Notes: generated by a model from the sequence alone, not told the origin. 64,000 nt of DNA from Parapedobacter defluvii (GCF_014642075.1 NZ_BMIK01000003.1:310001-374000); one strand, 5' to 3'; shown: positions 9,133 to 18,192, numbered from the stretch's first letter. Program-made: numbers and translations.

Positions 9133-9812
9133 TCGATGTACTATTTGTGGAAGATGAAGCAAAGCTGGCCCTGATTATCACGGAAAGCCTCCAAACCCTG
9201 CATTTCAGGGTAAGGCATTGCGCCAATGGTGCACAGGCATGGCATTCTTTTCTGCTGTCAAAACCGGATATTGTCGTGTTGGATGTTATGATGCCTGAAA
9301 TAGACGGCTATACCTTAGCTTCCAAAATCCGTGAGCACGACAGCACGATCCCCATGATTTTCCTCACCGCACGTACCGCCACGGAAGATGTACTTAAAGG
9401 ATTCCGGTCTGGCGGTAACGATTACCTGAAAAAACCATTTAACATCGATGAGCTCATTGCCCGGATGGAATCGCTGCTCAGGCTCAGCAACCGGTACAAT
9501 CCCGGCGAACAGTTAATCATCGGCAACTACCTACTAGACAATGTCAAACATACCCTGCACATTGATGACCGCTGCATTCAGTTGTCTTACCGTGAAAGTG
9601 AGCTGCTTAAACGGCTTTTCGAGCATCGAAACAACGTCATTCACCGGCAGGAAATCCTCTTTGAATTTTGGAACAACGACCGCTTTTTTACCGGGCGAAG
9701 CCTGGACGTATTTATCAGCCGGCTACGGAAGTACCTTAAGGAAGATCCCAATATCAAAATCATCAATGTACGCGGCGTAGGGTATAAAATGCTGATTATA
9801 AAGCCTTCCTGA
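9129..9812 (+). CDS. OmpR/PhoB-family response regulator
   Basis: A 227-residue regulator. The receiver domain (1-120) has the acidic pair E8/D9, phosphoacceptor D52 (VVLDVMMPE), T/S in FLTAR and the Lys of KKPF. The winged-helix DNA-binding domain covers about 130-225 (YRESELLKRL, GRSLDVFISRLRKYL, GVGYKM). It is the partner of the kinase just upstream (ATGA overlap). A near-perfect palindrome 127 bp downstream could be a target or a terminator. Confidence 0.94.
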   Translation: MIDVLFVEDEAKLALIITESLQTLHFRVRHCANGAQAWHSFLLSKPDIVVLDVMMPEIDGYTLASKIREHDSTIPMIFLTARTATEDVLKGFRSGGNDYLKKPFNIDELIARMESLLRLSNRYNPGEQLIIGNYLLDNVKHTLHIDDRCIQLSYRESELLKRLFEHRNNVIHRQEILFEFWNNDRFFTGRSLDVFISRLRKYLKEDPNIKIINVRGVGYKMLIIKPS

Positions 9813-9938
9813 AATGATTTTTTAACGAACATAGCGTACAATCTACTCTCAATTTTCTCAATAAGAACGGTAAAACAAATTAAGAAATTAGGGATGACTA
9901 CAGAAATTAAGCATCATTTTATAGTTTATATATTGTCT

Positions 9939-9963
9939 TTTTATCGTCTTAAAGACGATAAAA
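9939..9963. promoter_or_regulatory. 25-bp palindrome (operator or terminator candidate)
   Basis: Two perfect 12-bp arms, TTTTATCGTCTT and its complement, face each other around a single central A. A further GTCTTT on the left and AAAGAC on the right extend the symmetry with a one-base offset. The lack of a loop argues for a dimeric-protein operator rather than a hairpin terminator. It lies between the response regulator and the AhpD-like gene, about 80 bp before the latter's start. Confidence 0.5.
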
Positions 9964-10043
9964 GACGCTTAAATTAGGGGGTTGACTTTGAAAATATGGC
10001 TACCTTTACTTCATATGTCAGTAGAAGAATCGATTCAAAAACT

Positions 10044-10511
10044 ATGAATGAACGAATTGCTTATCACGATTATCCGGCAGGATTGCTGGATGGCATGCGC
10101 AAAACGCAGGATTTTATCGAAAACTCGGGCTTGGACCTGGGACTGCTCGAACTCCTGTATATGCGTGTTTCCCAAATCAACAGCTGTGCCTATTGTATGG
10201 ACATGCATTATAAAAAGGGACTTCACTACGGCGAAACTCCCCTTCGGCTCATCTCCGTTTCGGCATGGCGGGAAACCCCCTATTATTCAGAGGCTGAACA
10301 AGCTGTTTTGGAATTTGCGGAGACCATGACGCACATGCCCGCCGAGGTGCACACCGATGGGCTACACGATAGACTACGGAAACATTTCACCCAGCAGGAA
10401 ATTGCTGTTCTTTCGCTGGCCGTTGCGCAGATCAATTCATGGAATAGGCTGATGCGTTCCTTTGGAGCGGTGCCGGGGAATTTCGAGGTGGTCGCGAATT
10501 CCTCCAAGTGA
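10044..10511 (+). CDS. AhpD-like / carboxymuconolactone decarboxylase family protein
   Basis: A 155-residue all-helical protein of the AhpD/CMD fold. The peroxidase motif is intact: a Glu in LLELLY followed by CAYCMDMH (C-x-x-C-x-x-x-H), the redox pair and proton relay of AhpD-type alkylhydroperoxidases. I choose the ATG at 10044 because family members begin close to this point (MNERI...). An in-frame ATG at 9996 would add 16 residues with no family resemblance. It stands alone, convergent with the AraC remnant, and probably works in peroxide defence. Confidence 0.85.
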   Translation: MNERIAYHDYPAGLLDGMRKTQDFIENSGLDLGLLELLYMRVSQINSCAYCMDMHYKKGLHYGETPLRLISVSAWRETPYYSEAEQAVLEFAETMTHMPAEVHTDGLHDRLRKHFTQQEIAVLSLAVAQINSWNRLMRSFGAVPGNFEVVANSSK

Positions 10512-10531
10512 CACAGATTACGTTTGTAAAA

Positions 10532-10655
10532 TTAGAGTTTATGAACTTTCCGGTATTGTGAAGGCGACATACCCATTAACTTGGTAAAGAGCCGGGAAAA
10601 ATAAAAGGAGTCGTCAATACCGAGAAGCACAGCGATCTCTTTCACCGTTTTATCG
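10532..10655 (-). pseudogene. AraC-family regulator, 3' remnant
   Basis: The last 39 codons on the minus strand ([20 protein letters not shown] onward to the stop) are the second helix-turn-helix of an AraC-type DNA-binding domain, with the signature F-x-x-x-F and SPSQYR. Upstream of about 10652 the frame no longer matches the family; it runs antisense into the GH95 remnant. The first helix-turn-helix and any sensor domain are gone, so the fragment cannot be a functional regulator. It could also be the tail of a hybrid two-component regulator, which ends in the same domain. Confidence 0.8.
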
Positions 10656-10922
10656 CCCTTCCAGATCGATGGAAACTTCGGTGGTACAGCAGGCATTGCC
10701 GAGATGCTTTTGCAAAGCCATGCCGGATTCATCCATCTTTTGCCGGCGTTGCCGGATGCCTGGGCAACCGGCGAAGTAAAGGGCCTTAAAGCCCGTGGCA
10801 ACTATACGGTGGATATCAAATGGAAAGACGGAAAAGTAATTGATTACCAAATACATTCACAGAAAAACAATCCGATTAAGGTGTTGGTGAATGGAACGAT
10901 GACAGGCTATAACGGCAGGTAA
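10654..10922 (+). pseudogene. GH95 alpha-L-fucosidase, 3' remnant
   Basis: The plus-strand frame from about 10656 to the TAA at 10920-10922 encodes the characteristic C-terminal part of GH95 fucosidases ([20 protein letters not shown], then LLPALPDAW and the KGLKARG beta domain). Complete enzymes are about 750-850 residues, so some 90 percent is missing. The fragment begins within a few bases of where the AraC remnant begins on the other strand. There is no start codon context or signal peptide, so it is a relic. Confidence 0.85.
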
Positions 10923-10928
10923 GACCCC

Positions 10929-10936
10929 TACCTTTG
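10929..10936 (+). promoter_or_regulatory. Promoter -7 element for the 10981 lipoprotein
   Basis: TACCTTTG matches TAnnTTTG exactly, 44 bp before the ATG of the small lipoprotein gene. No convincing TTG -33 element is visible. Confidence 0.5.
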
Positions 10937-10980
10937 GCATAACCTTTGCCCTTTTCACTGTGTAACAAAACTAGGAAGTT

Positions 10981-11355
10981 ATGAAGAATACAGTGAAAAT
11001 GATTGGAACATTCGTGTTGGTTTCATTGATGTTTATGGTTTCTTGTGATAAGGACACGGATCCTTCGGAAACGGATTTATTTGTTGGAACGTATGAAGGA
11101 GACATTTCGTTCAACGATGGAGAAGAGACGATTATCGACGAGGATGGCCGCGTGACGGTCGCAAAAGCGGGCGATACGTATTCCTTTATTTTTGGAAGCG
11201 GAATTCCAGATATCACCGGGGTCAAATTCGAGAAAGATGGTAATACCTATGTGGGTATAGGCGAAGGGTTTACGGGCATCCGGATCACAGCAAGTTCCCT
11301 GAATATACTTGTTACGAATGACCGGGGTACATGGACGGCGGATTGCAGCAGGTAG
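10981..11355 (+). CDS. Small secreted lipoprotein, unknown function
   Basis: A 124-residue protein with a lipoprotein signal peptide (KNTVKMIGTFVLVSLMFMVS then Cys, about 22). The mature part is short, acidic and beta-strand rich (TYEGDISFNDGEE, GRVTVAKAGDTYSFIFG), resembling one small lipocalin-like or immunoglobulin-like sheet, but I do not recognise a family. It sits right after the GH95 remnant and has its own -7 element. Confidence 0.75.
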   Translation: MKNTVKMIGTFVLVSLMFMVSCDKDTDPSETDLFVGTYEGDISFNDGEETIIDEDGRVTVAKAGDTYSFIFGSGIPDITGVKFEKDGNTYVGIGEGFTGIRITASSLNILVTNDRGTWTADCSR

Positions 11356-11430
11356 TAATTTTTTCTTACCTTGCGCCGGTTATAATGTATGCAAACTGTG
11401 ACAAAACGTAAACAACCCCGGACAAATCGG

Positions 11431-12069
11431 ATGAATTTATGGACACTAACCAAGAATCTTGTCCTCGCTGTCAGCGCGGCATTCTTGGTTAGTTCCTGTA
11501 CATTTGACAAACAGGCTAAGGCACTTCGGGCGCTTGAAAAATGCCGTTATGAATATGTTTCTGCCGACAGTGTTTTCCTGGCGGGTACAGATGTGAATAA
11601 ACTCATTGCCAACGGCCGAGTAGATGTAAGCCAGCTTCCCGGCATCGCAATGGGTTTCCTGAGCCGTGATATCCCGCTTTCAGGTGTGCTGAATGTACGC
11701 ATTACGAATCCAACAAGCAATCTTGCCGGAATTCAGCAATTTGCCTATAAAGTGGAGGTTGAAAAAAGAGAGATACTAGATGGCATTTCAGATCTACCCA
11801 TTGAGGTACCTCCGGGAGAGACCGTAACGGTCCCCATCCGGCTGCGCACCAATGTCTACAAATTCCTTTCGGACCGCGAGACCCTTAACAAATTGGTAAC
11901 GTTTATCCAAAGCGCACGGAATGGTGTGACAGACGAAAAGGTCAATCTCACCTTCAAGATCAAGCCCACGCTGGCCCTGGGAAATAAAGCAATCAACTAC
12001 CCCGGATACATTGATATCAACAAAGAAGTCGATGCTGAGTTCTTGGTAAAGCAGGGAATTTTCCGGTAG
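11431..12069 (+). CDS. LEA14-like (WHy-type) lipoprotein
   Basis: A 212-residue lipoprotein starting at the ATG that begins a signal peptide ending in LVSSC (Cys about 23). An in-frame ATG at 11389 would put 14 charged residues ahead of the signal. The mature region has the pattern of LEA14/WHy domains: a central VRITNPTSNLAGIQQFAYKV strand pair followed by VPPGETVTVPIRLR. Bacterial members are envelope proteins thought to act in stress protection or complex assembly. It converges on rfbB with one base between the stops. Confidence 0.7.
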   Translation: MNLWTLTKNLVLAVSAAFLVSSCTFDKQAKALRALEKCRYEYVSADSVFLAGTDVNKLIANGRVDVSQLPGIAMGFLSRDIPLSGVLNVRITNPTSNLAGIQQFAYKVEVEKREILDGISDLPIEVPPGETVTVPIRLRTNVYKFLSDRETLNKLVTFIQSARNGVTDEKVNLTFKIKPTLALGNKAINYPGYIDINKEVDAEFLVKQGIFR

Positions 12070-12070
12070 C

Positions 12071-13120
12071 TCAATTGCCGTACTGCTCTTCATAGTACTG
12101 TTGATAGTGCCCTGAAGTCACATCCTGCAACCACGCTTCATTGGACAGGTACCAATCCACGGTTTTCTCCAATCCTTCTTCAAATTGTAGACTGGGTTCC
12201 CAACCGAGTTCGTACTTCAGTTTCGTGGCGTCGATTGCGTAGCGGAGGTCATGTCCTGCCCTATCTTTTACAAAGGTGATCAATTTGGCCGATTCTCCTT
12301 CGCCACGGCCAAGCTTGCGGTCCATGATACGACACAGCAGCCGGATAAGGTCAATGTTTTTCCACTCATTATGCCCGCCGATGTTATACGTCTCACCAGA
12401 AGCCGCTTTGTGAAAAATGACATCGATTGCGCGTGCGTGGTCTTCTACCCACAACCAGTCGCGCACATTTTCTCCTTTGCCATATACCGGAACGGGCCGA
12501 TTGTTTTTAATGTTGTTGATGGCAAGTGGAATAAGCTTCTCCGGAAAATGATGGGAGCCGTAATTGTTCGAGCAATTGGAAATCACCACATCCAGTCCAT
12601 AGGTATCGTGGTAAGCACGTACGAAATGATCTGACGAAGCTTTGGACGCAGAGTATGGTGAATGTGGATCATACTTGGTTTCCTCGGTAAACATGCCCGA
12701 ATCGCCCAGTGCACCATACACTTCATCCGTAGACACGTGGTAAAAACGATGTGTATCATAACGGCCTTCCCAATGTTTCCGTGCGGCGTTCAGCAGGTTT
12801 ACCGTGCCCACCACATTTGTAAGCACAAACTCAATGGGATTGCTGATTGACCGGTCCACGTGCGATTCTGCAGCGAGGTGAATCACTGCATCCGGTTGTT
12901 CGGCCGCAAATAGCCCATCGATGAAGGCGGCATCTGTAATATCTCCTTTAACAAAACGGTAATTCGGACTGTTTTCGATATCTCTCAGATTGGCCAGATT
13001 ACCCGCGTAGGTAAGTTTATCCAGATTGACAATCTGATAATCCGAATACGTCGTTACAAACCTGCGGACAACATGCGAGCCGATAAATCCGGCTCCGCCG
13101 GTAATGATGATCTTCTTCAT
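12071..13120 (-). CDS. rfbB: dTDP-glucose 4,6-dehydratase
   Basis: A 349-residue extended short-chain dehydrogenase/reductase that makes dTDP-4-keto-6-deoxyglucose for deoxysugars such as rhamnose. It shows the NAD-binding GGAGFIGSHVV at the N-terminus, the catalytic Y-x-x-x-K in PYSASKASSDH, and the family motifs HLAAESHVDRSI and FVEDHARA-like WVEDHARAI. The rest of the dTDP-rhamnose pathway (rfbA, rfbC, rfbD) is not in the window. It is the last gene of a minus-strand nucleotide-sugar operon and lies 7 bp after the unknown gene. Confidence 0.95.
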   Translation of the reverse strand: MKKIIITGGAGFIGSHVVRRFVTTYSDYQIVNLDKLTYAGNLANLRDIENSPNYRFVKGDITDAAFIDGLFAAEQPDAVIHLAAESHVDRSISNPIEFVLTNVVGTVNLLNAARKHWEGRYDTHRFYHVSTDEVYGALGDSGMFTEETKYDPHSPYSASKASSDHFVRAYHDTYGLDVVISNCSNNYGSHHFPEKLIPLAINNIKNNRPVPVYGKGENVRDWLWVEDHARAIDVIFHKAASGETYNIGGHNEWKNIDLIRLLCRIMDRKLGRGEGESAKLITFVKDRAGHDLRYAIDATKLKYELGWEPSLQFEEGLEKTVDWYLSNEAWLQDVTSGHYQQYYEEQYGN

Positions 13121-13127
13121 AGTATAA

Positions 13128-13709
13128 TTATACCTCTTTTGGCAATCCCAACTCCTCTATATAGGGCTTTATACCCGACCGATGCGCGAAGGCCAATGTT
13201 TCATTCAATTCCTCCCGGAATTCAAACTGCAGGTCTTCATGCAATTTTTCATATTTCCCGAGAATGTGTTTTATTCTTCCTGCCTGATATTTCAGTAACC
13301 GATCGTTCCTGCCGTATAAATGCGGCTCGAATAGCCGGTCAAAATGAGTAAAACTTTGTGACACTAAAAATAAACGCAACTGCAGTTCACTCATCTTATC
13401 TTTGGTAATGGCGACGTGTTCATTTACCAAACCGCTGCCAAATTTTAATGCCTTCATCAACTCGTCGGCATGGCCCCGTTGGTTTTCATTCGGTATATGC
13501 TCAGTGATTTGATTAACCAACCGAACCAATTGCCGGTGAACGGTTTCAATCCGCTCTTCTAAATCCGATTCATCTTCCAGTAACTGAAAATGTAGTTGCT
13601 TCATCAACATCCGGTCTTTACTGATCAACCGTACCAAAAGCTTATCTTTTTCCTGCTGAGGAAGTCCGAGAATCGCCTTTTTCAGCTCCGGTTGCTGATG
13701 GAGTGACAT
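13128..13709 (-). CDS. Conserved-looking helical protein of unknown function
   Basis: A 193-residue soluble, highly charged, almost entirely helical protein beginning MSLHQQPELKKAILGLPQQE. There is no signal peptide, membrane span or catalytic motif that I recognise. The start at 13709 follows the galE stop by 11 bp; the longer frame (from 13763) would overlap galE by more than 40 bp. Its tight packing between galE and rfbB implies co-expression with the sugar-nucleotide genes, but its function cannot be named. Confidence 0.75.
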   Translation of the reverse strand: MSLHQQPELKKAILGLPQQEKDKLLVRLISKDRMLMKQLHFQLLEDESDLEERIETVHRQLVRLVNQITEHIPNENQRGHADELMKALKFGSGLVNEHVAITKDKMSELQLRLFLVSQSFTHFDRLFEPHLYGRNDRLLKYQAGRIKHILGKYEKLHEDLQFEFREELNETLAFAHRSGIKPYIEELGLPKEV

Positions 13710-13720
13710 AAAATACCCGA

Positions 13721-14749
13721 CTATGCCAGTGGATGATCTTTCAAATACTGTTCCCATTTCCACGCCGAGCGCATCATTTCGTCAATGCCCAGTTCGGCCT
13801 TCCAACCCAATTCCTGAGACGATTTGGAAACATCACCCCATACCTGCTCCACGTCTCCGGCCCGGCGAGGGCCGATCTGATAGTTCAGTTTTACTCCCGT
13901 AGACGCCTCAAAAGCTTTAATGACTTCCAGTACCGAGTTACCCTTCCCCGTACCGATATTGAATACATCGTAATTTCCCTTTGGGTTTCCCTTCTCCAAT
14001 AAGCGAATAGCGGCAACGTGTGCTTTTGCCAGATCCACCACATGGATGTAATCCCGGATGGCCGAACCATCGGGTGTATTGTAATCATCGCCGAAGACCG
14101 TAATTGGCCCCCGTTTACCGATGGCGCTCTGCGTGATAAATGGCACCAAGTTTTGCGGAACACCCAAAGGCAACTCACCAATGAGTGCACTTTCATGAGC
14201 TCCAACCGGATTAAAGTAACGGAGAGACACGATGTGATAATTATCAAAAGCGGCTGCAGTTTCAGCGAGAATCTCCTCGGCAATCTGCTTGGTATTTCCA
14301 TAAGGAGATTCCGCCTTCTTTACAGGTGCTGTTTCAGTGACGGGCAGTTGATCCGGCTGGCCGTATACCGTACAACTGGACGAGAACACAAAATTTACAG
14401 GTTTTCCCGCATAGGCGTTGAGCAGGTTGATCAACGAGAAGAAATTATTATGATAGTACTTAAGAGGCTGCTGAACCGATTCTCCCACGGCTTTGTAGGC
14501 TGCAAAGTGAATAATACCCGTAATGTCAGGATGTTCGGCAACGAACTGGTTAACTTTTTCATCGTCACACAAGTCGAAGTTATGGAATTCAGGCTTGATG
14601 CCCGTTATTTTTTTCAGCTGATCCAGTACACCCGCATTGGAATTTACCAGGTTATCCACGATGACCGGTGTGTAACCTGCCCGCAGCAATTCGACGACGG
14701 TATGAGAACCGATGTAACCCGTTCCGCCTGTTACTAATATTTTGCTCAT
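13721..14749 (-). CDS. galE: UDP-glucose 4-epimerase
   Basis: A 342-residue extended SDR enzyme interconverting UDP-glucose and UDP-galactose. It has GGTGYIGSHTVVELL for NAD, the family motif IHFAAYKAVGESVQ, catalytic SSSCTVYG and Y-x-x-x-K in SPYGNTK, and the substrate-region sequence YFNPVGAHESALIGE. Length and motifs are complete. The start overlaps the upstream decarboxylase stop by one base (TAATG). It serves galactose metabolism or precursor supply for surface polysaccharide. Confidence 0.96.
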   Translation of the reverse strand: MSKILVTGGTGYIGSHTVVELLRAGYTPVIVDNLVNSNAGVLDQLKKITGIKPEFHNFDLCDDEKVNQFVAEHPDITGIIHFAAYKAVGESVQQPLKYYHNNFFSLINLLNAYAGKPVNFVFSSSCTVYGQPDQLPVTETAPVKKAESPYGNTKQIAEEILAETAAAFDNYHIVSLRYFNPVGAHESALIGELPLGVPQNLVPFITQSAIGKRGPITVFGDDYNTPDGSAIRDYIHVVDLAKAHVAAIRLLEKGNPKGNYDVFNIGTGKGNSVLEVIKAFEASTGVKLNYQIGPRRAGDVEQVWGDVSKSSQELGWKAELGIDEMMRSAWKWEQYLKDHPLA

Positions 14750-15732
14750 TATTTTTTGTTATAATAGGTAAAATCTTTGTGTTTTATTTCTTGATCGGGT
14801 AATGATTTGAAATACTCGTAGGTAATACGCAATCCTTCTGCCCGGCCTATTCTGGGTTCCCACTCCAGCAATTCCCTCGCTTTGGTAATATCCGGCCTGC
14901 GCTGTTTTGGATCATCTACCGGCAGCTCCTTATACACCATTTTCTGCGTAGTTCCTGTCAGCTTAATAATTTCTTCTCCGAATTGCTTGATGGTAATCTC
15001 ATCCGGGTTACCGATGTTAACCGGATAGGGATAATCACTGAGCAACAGCCGATAAATCCCTTCTACCTGATCATCCACGTAGCAGAAGGAGCGGGTTTGC
15101 GAACCATCGCCAAAGACGGTCAGGTCTTCGCCGCGCAGGGCTTGACCGATAAATGCAGGTAACACCCGGCCATCGTTGAGCCGCATCCTTGGCCCGTAGG
15201 TGTTAAAAATACGCACGATACGGGTTTCGAGACCATGAAAGGTATGATAGGCCATGGTAATGGCTTCCTGAAAGCGCTTGGCCTCGTCGTACACTCCCCT
15301 TGGTCCTACGGGATTTACGTTACCCCAGTACTCTTCCGGTTGGGGGCTGACGGTAGGATCTCCGTATACTTCCGAAGTCGAAGCCACCAAGATACGGGCT
15401 CCTTTGGCCCGGGCCAAACCCAACAAATGATGGGTACCCAACGACCCCACCTTCAACGTCTGGATCGGAATTTTCAGGTAATCAATGGGACTGGCGGGAG
15501 ACGCAAAATGAAGAATGTAATCCAATTGCCCCGGCACGTGAACGAACGTTGACACGTCGTGTTTGTAAAATTCGAAGTTTTCTAACTTGAATAAGTGTTC
15601 GATATTTCGGAGGTCACCCGTAATGAGATTGTCCATGCCAATCACATGATAATCCTCTTTTATAAAACGGTCGCATAAGTGGGATCCCAGAAATCCGGCA
15701 GCACCGGTGATGAGTATACGTTTTCTCGACAT
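14749..15732 (-). CDS. UDP-glucuronate decarboxylase (UXS-type SDR)
   Basis: A 327-residue NAD-dependent SDR that closely fits UDP-xylose synthases: [40 protein letters not shown], the catalytic Y-x-x-x-K in [12 protein letters not shown], and the family signature [10 protein letters not shown] with SFCYVDD. It converts UDP-glucuronate to UDP-xylose. It is the first gene of the operon leading to galE and rfbB and is divergent from waaA, so its promoter should lie in 15733-15800, where I see no good TAnnTTTG on the minus strand. Confidence 0.92.
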   Translation of the reverse strand: MSRKRILITGAAGFLGSHLCDRFIKEDYHVIGMDNLITGDLRNIEHLFKLENFEFYKHDVSTFVHVPGQLDYILHFASPASPIDYLKIPIQTLKVGSLGTHHLLGLARAKGARILVASTSEVYGDPTVSPQPEEYWGNVNPVGPRGVYDEAKRFQEAITMAYHTFHGLETRIVRIFNTYGPRMRLNDGRVLPAFIGQALRGEDLTVFGDGSQTRSFCYVDDQVEGIYRLLLSDYPYPVNIGNPDEITIKQFGEEIIKLTGTTQKMVYKELPVDDPKQRRPDITKARELLEWEPRIGRAEGLRITYEYFKSLPDQEIKHKDFTYYNKK

Positions 15733-15789
15733 AATTTGTGCGGTGTAGAATTAACCTGATAATTTACTTAATATACAACACGAATGAGG

Positions 15790-15816
15790 TTGCATACAAA
15801 AATTTATCTAAGTTTG
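15790..15816 (+). promoter_or_regulatory. Promoter for waaA
   Basis: TTG at 15790-15792 and TAAGTTTG at 15809-15816 are separated by 16 nt, one short of the usual 17-23. The -7 element is a perfect TAnnTTTG and lies 27 nt before the ATG at 15844. Confidence 0.5.
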
Positions 15817-15843
15817 GCGCGAAGATAAGGATTTATAATCAAG

Positions 15844-17106
15844 ATGTGGATACTCTATCTCGCTGGAATCAAAATATATGGACTATTAATTTATATTTTG
15901 TCACCTTTTAACGACAAAGCAAAAAAGTGGTCCCGTGGACGGCGCGGATTATTATCACGCATCGCCCGTGAAGTGGATCCGGATTCCCAAAGTATTTGGT
16001 TTCATTTCGCATCATTGGGCGAATTTGAGCAAGGACGGCCCGTGCTGGAAGGCATCCGGTTACACCGCCCCAATACTTCCATTGTGGTCACTTTCTATTC
16101 GCCTTCGGGATACGAAATACGAAAGAACACACCGCTTGCAGATCATGTGTTTTACCTACCTGAGGATACTCCGGCCAACGCGAAGGCACTGATCCGTTTG
16201 ATTAACCCTTCGTTGGCTATATTTACGAAATACGAATATTGGCCTTTTTACTTCCGCACCCTTGCCTCCCATCACATTCCCCTTTACCTTATATCCGCTA
16301 TTTTCAGGCCGGATCAGGTTTTTTTTAAACCTTATGGCGGTTTTTTTCGTAAAACTCTCACCTACGTAACCTATTTTTTCACGCAAAACCAGGATAGCCT
16401 TAACTTGTTGGCCAGGTTAGGACTCACGAACGCAAGCCTTGCCGGCGATACGCGTTTCGATCGGGTATCTACCCTCCCCGAAAGCCGGAAACACATACCC
16501 GAAATTGAGTTATTTGCGAAGGAAGCACCCGTATTGGTTGCTGGCAGCACATGGCCGGCAGATGAAGCATTGCTAGTAAATTTACATATACGGTTTCCCG
16601 ACTGGAAAATCATCATCGCGCCCCATGAAATCCACGAGGAGCACCTTCGTTCCATCGAAAAATTGTTTCCCGATGCCGTGCGCTTTTCCAAGCGAAGTAA
16701 ACCGATCACCCATCACCCATCTCCCGCAACCGTGCTCCTCATCGACAACATTGGTATGCTTTCGTCACTCTACGCGTATGGTCAAATCGCTTACATAGGC
16801 GGCGGTTTCGGGGCGGGCATACACAACACTTTGGAGGCCGCTGCTTATGGCATCCCTGTGATCTTCGGACCGAACTATCGGAAATTCCAGGAAGCAAAAG
16901 ACCTGTTGGCCAACGGCGGTGGGTTCAGCGTACAGAGCACCGATGAGTTAATTGCTGTTTTCGACAATTTAAGTGCGGATGCGTCGCACCGCCAACACGC
17001 GGGACAAACCGCTGGCCGATATGTACGGGAGCATGCGGGTGCAACGGCAGTCATCTTACACTTACTCGTCGAAAAAGAGCTCGGAAGCAATACGATCGGC
17101 GAGTAA
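15844..17106 (+). CDS. waaA: 3-deoxy-D-manno-octulosonic acid transferase
   Basis: A 420-residue GT-B enzyme that adds Kdo to lipid A in the inner membrane. It has an N-terminal membrane anchor helix, the invariant IWFHFASLGEFEQ segment containing the catalytic-base Glu region, IVVTFYSPSGYE, and the C-terminal nucleotide-binding part GGGFGAGIHNTLEAAAYGIP. The 3' end overlaps the 3' end of hemW by 45 bp on the opposite strand. The nearby acyltransferase (32030) and lptE (61951) are the other LPS genes in the window. Confidence 0.94.
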   Translation: MWILYLAGIKIYGLLIYILSPFNDKAKKWSRGRRGLLSRIAREVDPDSQSIWFHFASLGEFEQGRPVLEGIRLHRPNTSIVVTFYSPSGYEIRKNTPLADHVFYLPEDTPANAKALIRLINPSLAIFTKYEYWPFYFRTLASHHIPLYLISAIFRPDQVFFKPYGGFFRKTLTYVTYFFTQNQDSLNLLARLGLTNASLAGDTRFDRVSTLPESRKHIPEIELFAKEAPVLVAGSTWPADEALLVNLHIRFPDWKIIIAPHEIHEEHLRSIEKLFPDAVRFSKRSKPITHHPSPATVLLIDNIGMLSSLYAYGQIAYIGGGFGAGIHNTLEAAAYGIPVIFGPNYRKFQEAKDLLANGGGFSVQSTDELIAVFDNLSADASHRQHAGQTAGRYVREHAGATAVILHLLVEKELGSNTIGE

Positions 17107-18192
17107 CTTTCCCCGATGGGTCAGGGTAGCAATCTGGCCGACGAGTGATACCGCTCCCTCCGAAACAAACGGTTGCAGCCCCAAACGGAGCTTCTCACTA
17201 TAAGCCGTATCGAATTGTCTTTCTACATATGCCAAATCCATCCCCCAAACTGTCCGAAGTGAGGTCATAATGTATTCGTTGAGCCGATCCAATTCGGTAA
17301 GCTCTTCGCGTTCATAAGGGATAACACCACGCTGGACCGCCTGAATATACCGGGCGTTGTTACGCACATTCCACTGCCGGGAGTGTCCATCAAATGAATG
17401 CGCAGAAGGACCGATGCCCAGGTAAGGAACCCCCTTCCAATAGTTGCTGTTATGGCGGGCATAATGGCCCCGCCTGGCAAAATTGGAGATTTCGTATTGC
17501 TCATACCCCGCAGCGGCAAGCCGTTCCATCAACTGCTCAAACTGGGCAGCACTCTGGTTCTCATCCATGGGAGATTGTTTGCCCTTGCGGATAAAAGCAG
17601 CCAACGCGGTTTGCGGTTCAATGGTCATGCCATAGGCCGATACATGGGGAATTCCAAAATCCAGTAGTTGATCGATATTCTGTTGCCATTTTTGATCCGT
17701 AAGTAACGGATATCCATAAATCAGATCGGCGGTAATGTTTTGGTATCCACTATCCTGAACGCGTTGAATCGCTTCTGCTGCCTCGATGGCATTGTGGGCA
17801 CGGTTCATCCAACGCAAGTCTTCTTCAAAGAAGGACTGGATACCGATACTGAACCGGTTAATCGCAGTATGCCTCATTGCAGCCACCTTTTGCCCACTCA
17901 GGTCATCGGGATTCGCTTCAATGGTAATTTCAGCGTCCGGTTGGACATCAAAATAATGGGCAACCGTATCGACGAGCCACGATAGCTCATCCGCTTCCAG
18001 CAAAGACGGTGTACCTCCACCGAAATAAATGCTTTCAATCCGGCTGTCCGTTAGGTAGTGTGACTGCAGCGCTACCTCCTGTTCCATGGCGCGCAGCATC
18101 TCGTCCCGATACTTCAGGGAAGTACTGAAGTGAAAATCACAATAGTGACAAGCCTGTTTGCAAAACGGAATGTGAAAATAAATGCCGGCCAT
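17062..18192 (-). CDS. hemW: HemW-like radical SAM heme chaperone
   Basis: A 376-residue radical SAM protein. The N-terminus MAGIYFHIPFCKQACHYCDF carries the C-x3-C-x2-C cluster motif, and GGGTPSLL and the C-terminal HemN_C part follow. It lacks the N-terminal extension of true oxygen-independent coproporphyrinogen oxidase, so the heme-chaperone assignment is preferred. The start is fixed by conservation of MAGIYxHIPFC in the family. A -7 element 4 nt upstream suggests a leaderless mRNA. It overlaps waaA by 45 bp at the 3' end. Confidence 0.93.
   Translation of the reverse strand: MAGIYFHIPFCKQACHYCDFHFSTSLKYRDEMLRAMEQEVALQSHYLTDSRIESIYFGGGTPSLLEADELSWLVDTVAHYFDVQPDAEITIEANPDDLSGQKVAAMRHTAINRFSIGIQSFFEEDLRWMNRAHNAIEAAEAIQRVQDSGYQNITADLIYGYPLLTDQKWQQNIDQLLDFGIPHVSAYGMTIEPQTALAAFIRKGKQSPMDENQSAAQFEQLMERLAAAGYEQYEISNFARRGHYARHNSNYWKGVPYLGIGPSAHSFDGHSRQWNVRNNARYIQAVQRGVIPYEREELTELDRLNEYIMTSLRTVWGMDLAYVERQFDTAYSEKLRLGLQPFVSEGAVSLVGQIATLTHRGKLLADRIASELFFDE

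Noticed and set aside
11363-11380. Promoter before the LEA14-like gene (TACCTTGC with an upstream TTG)
   Set aside because: Two mismatches in the -7 element make it indistinguishable from background.
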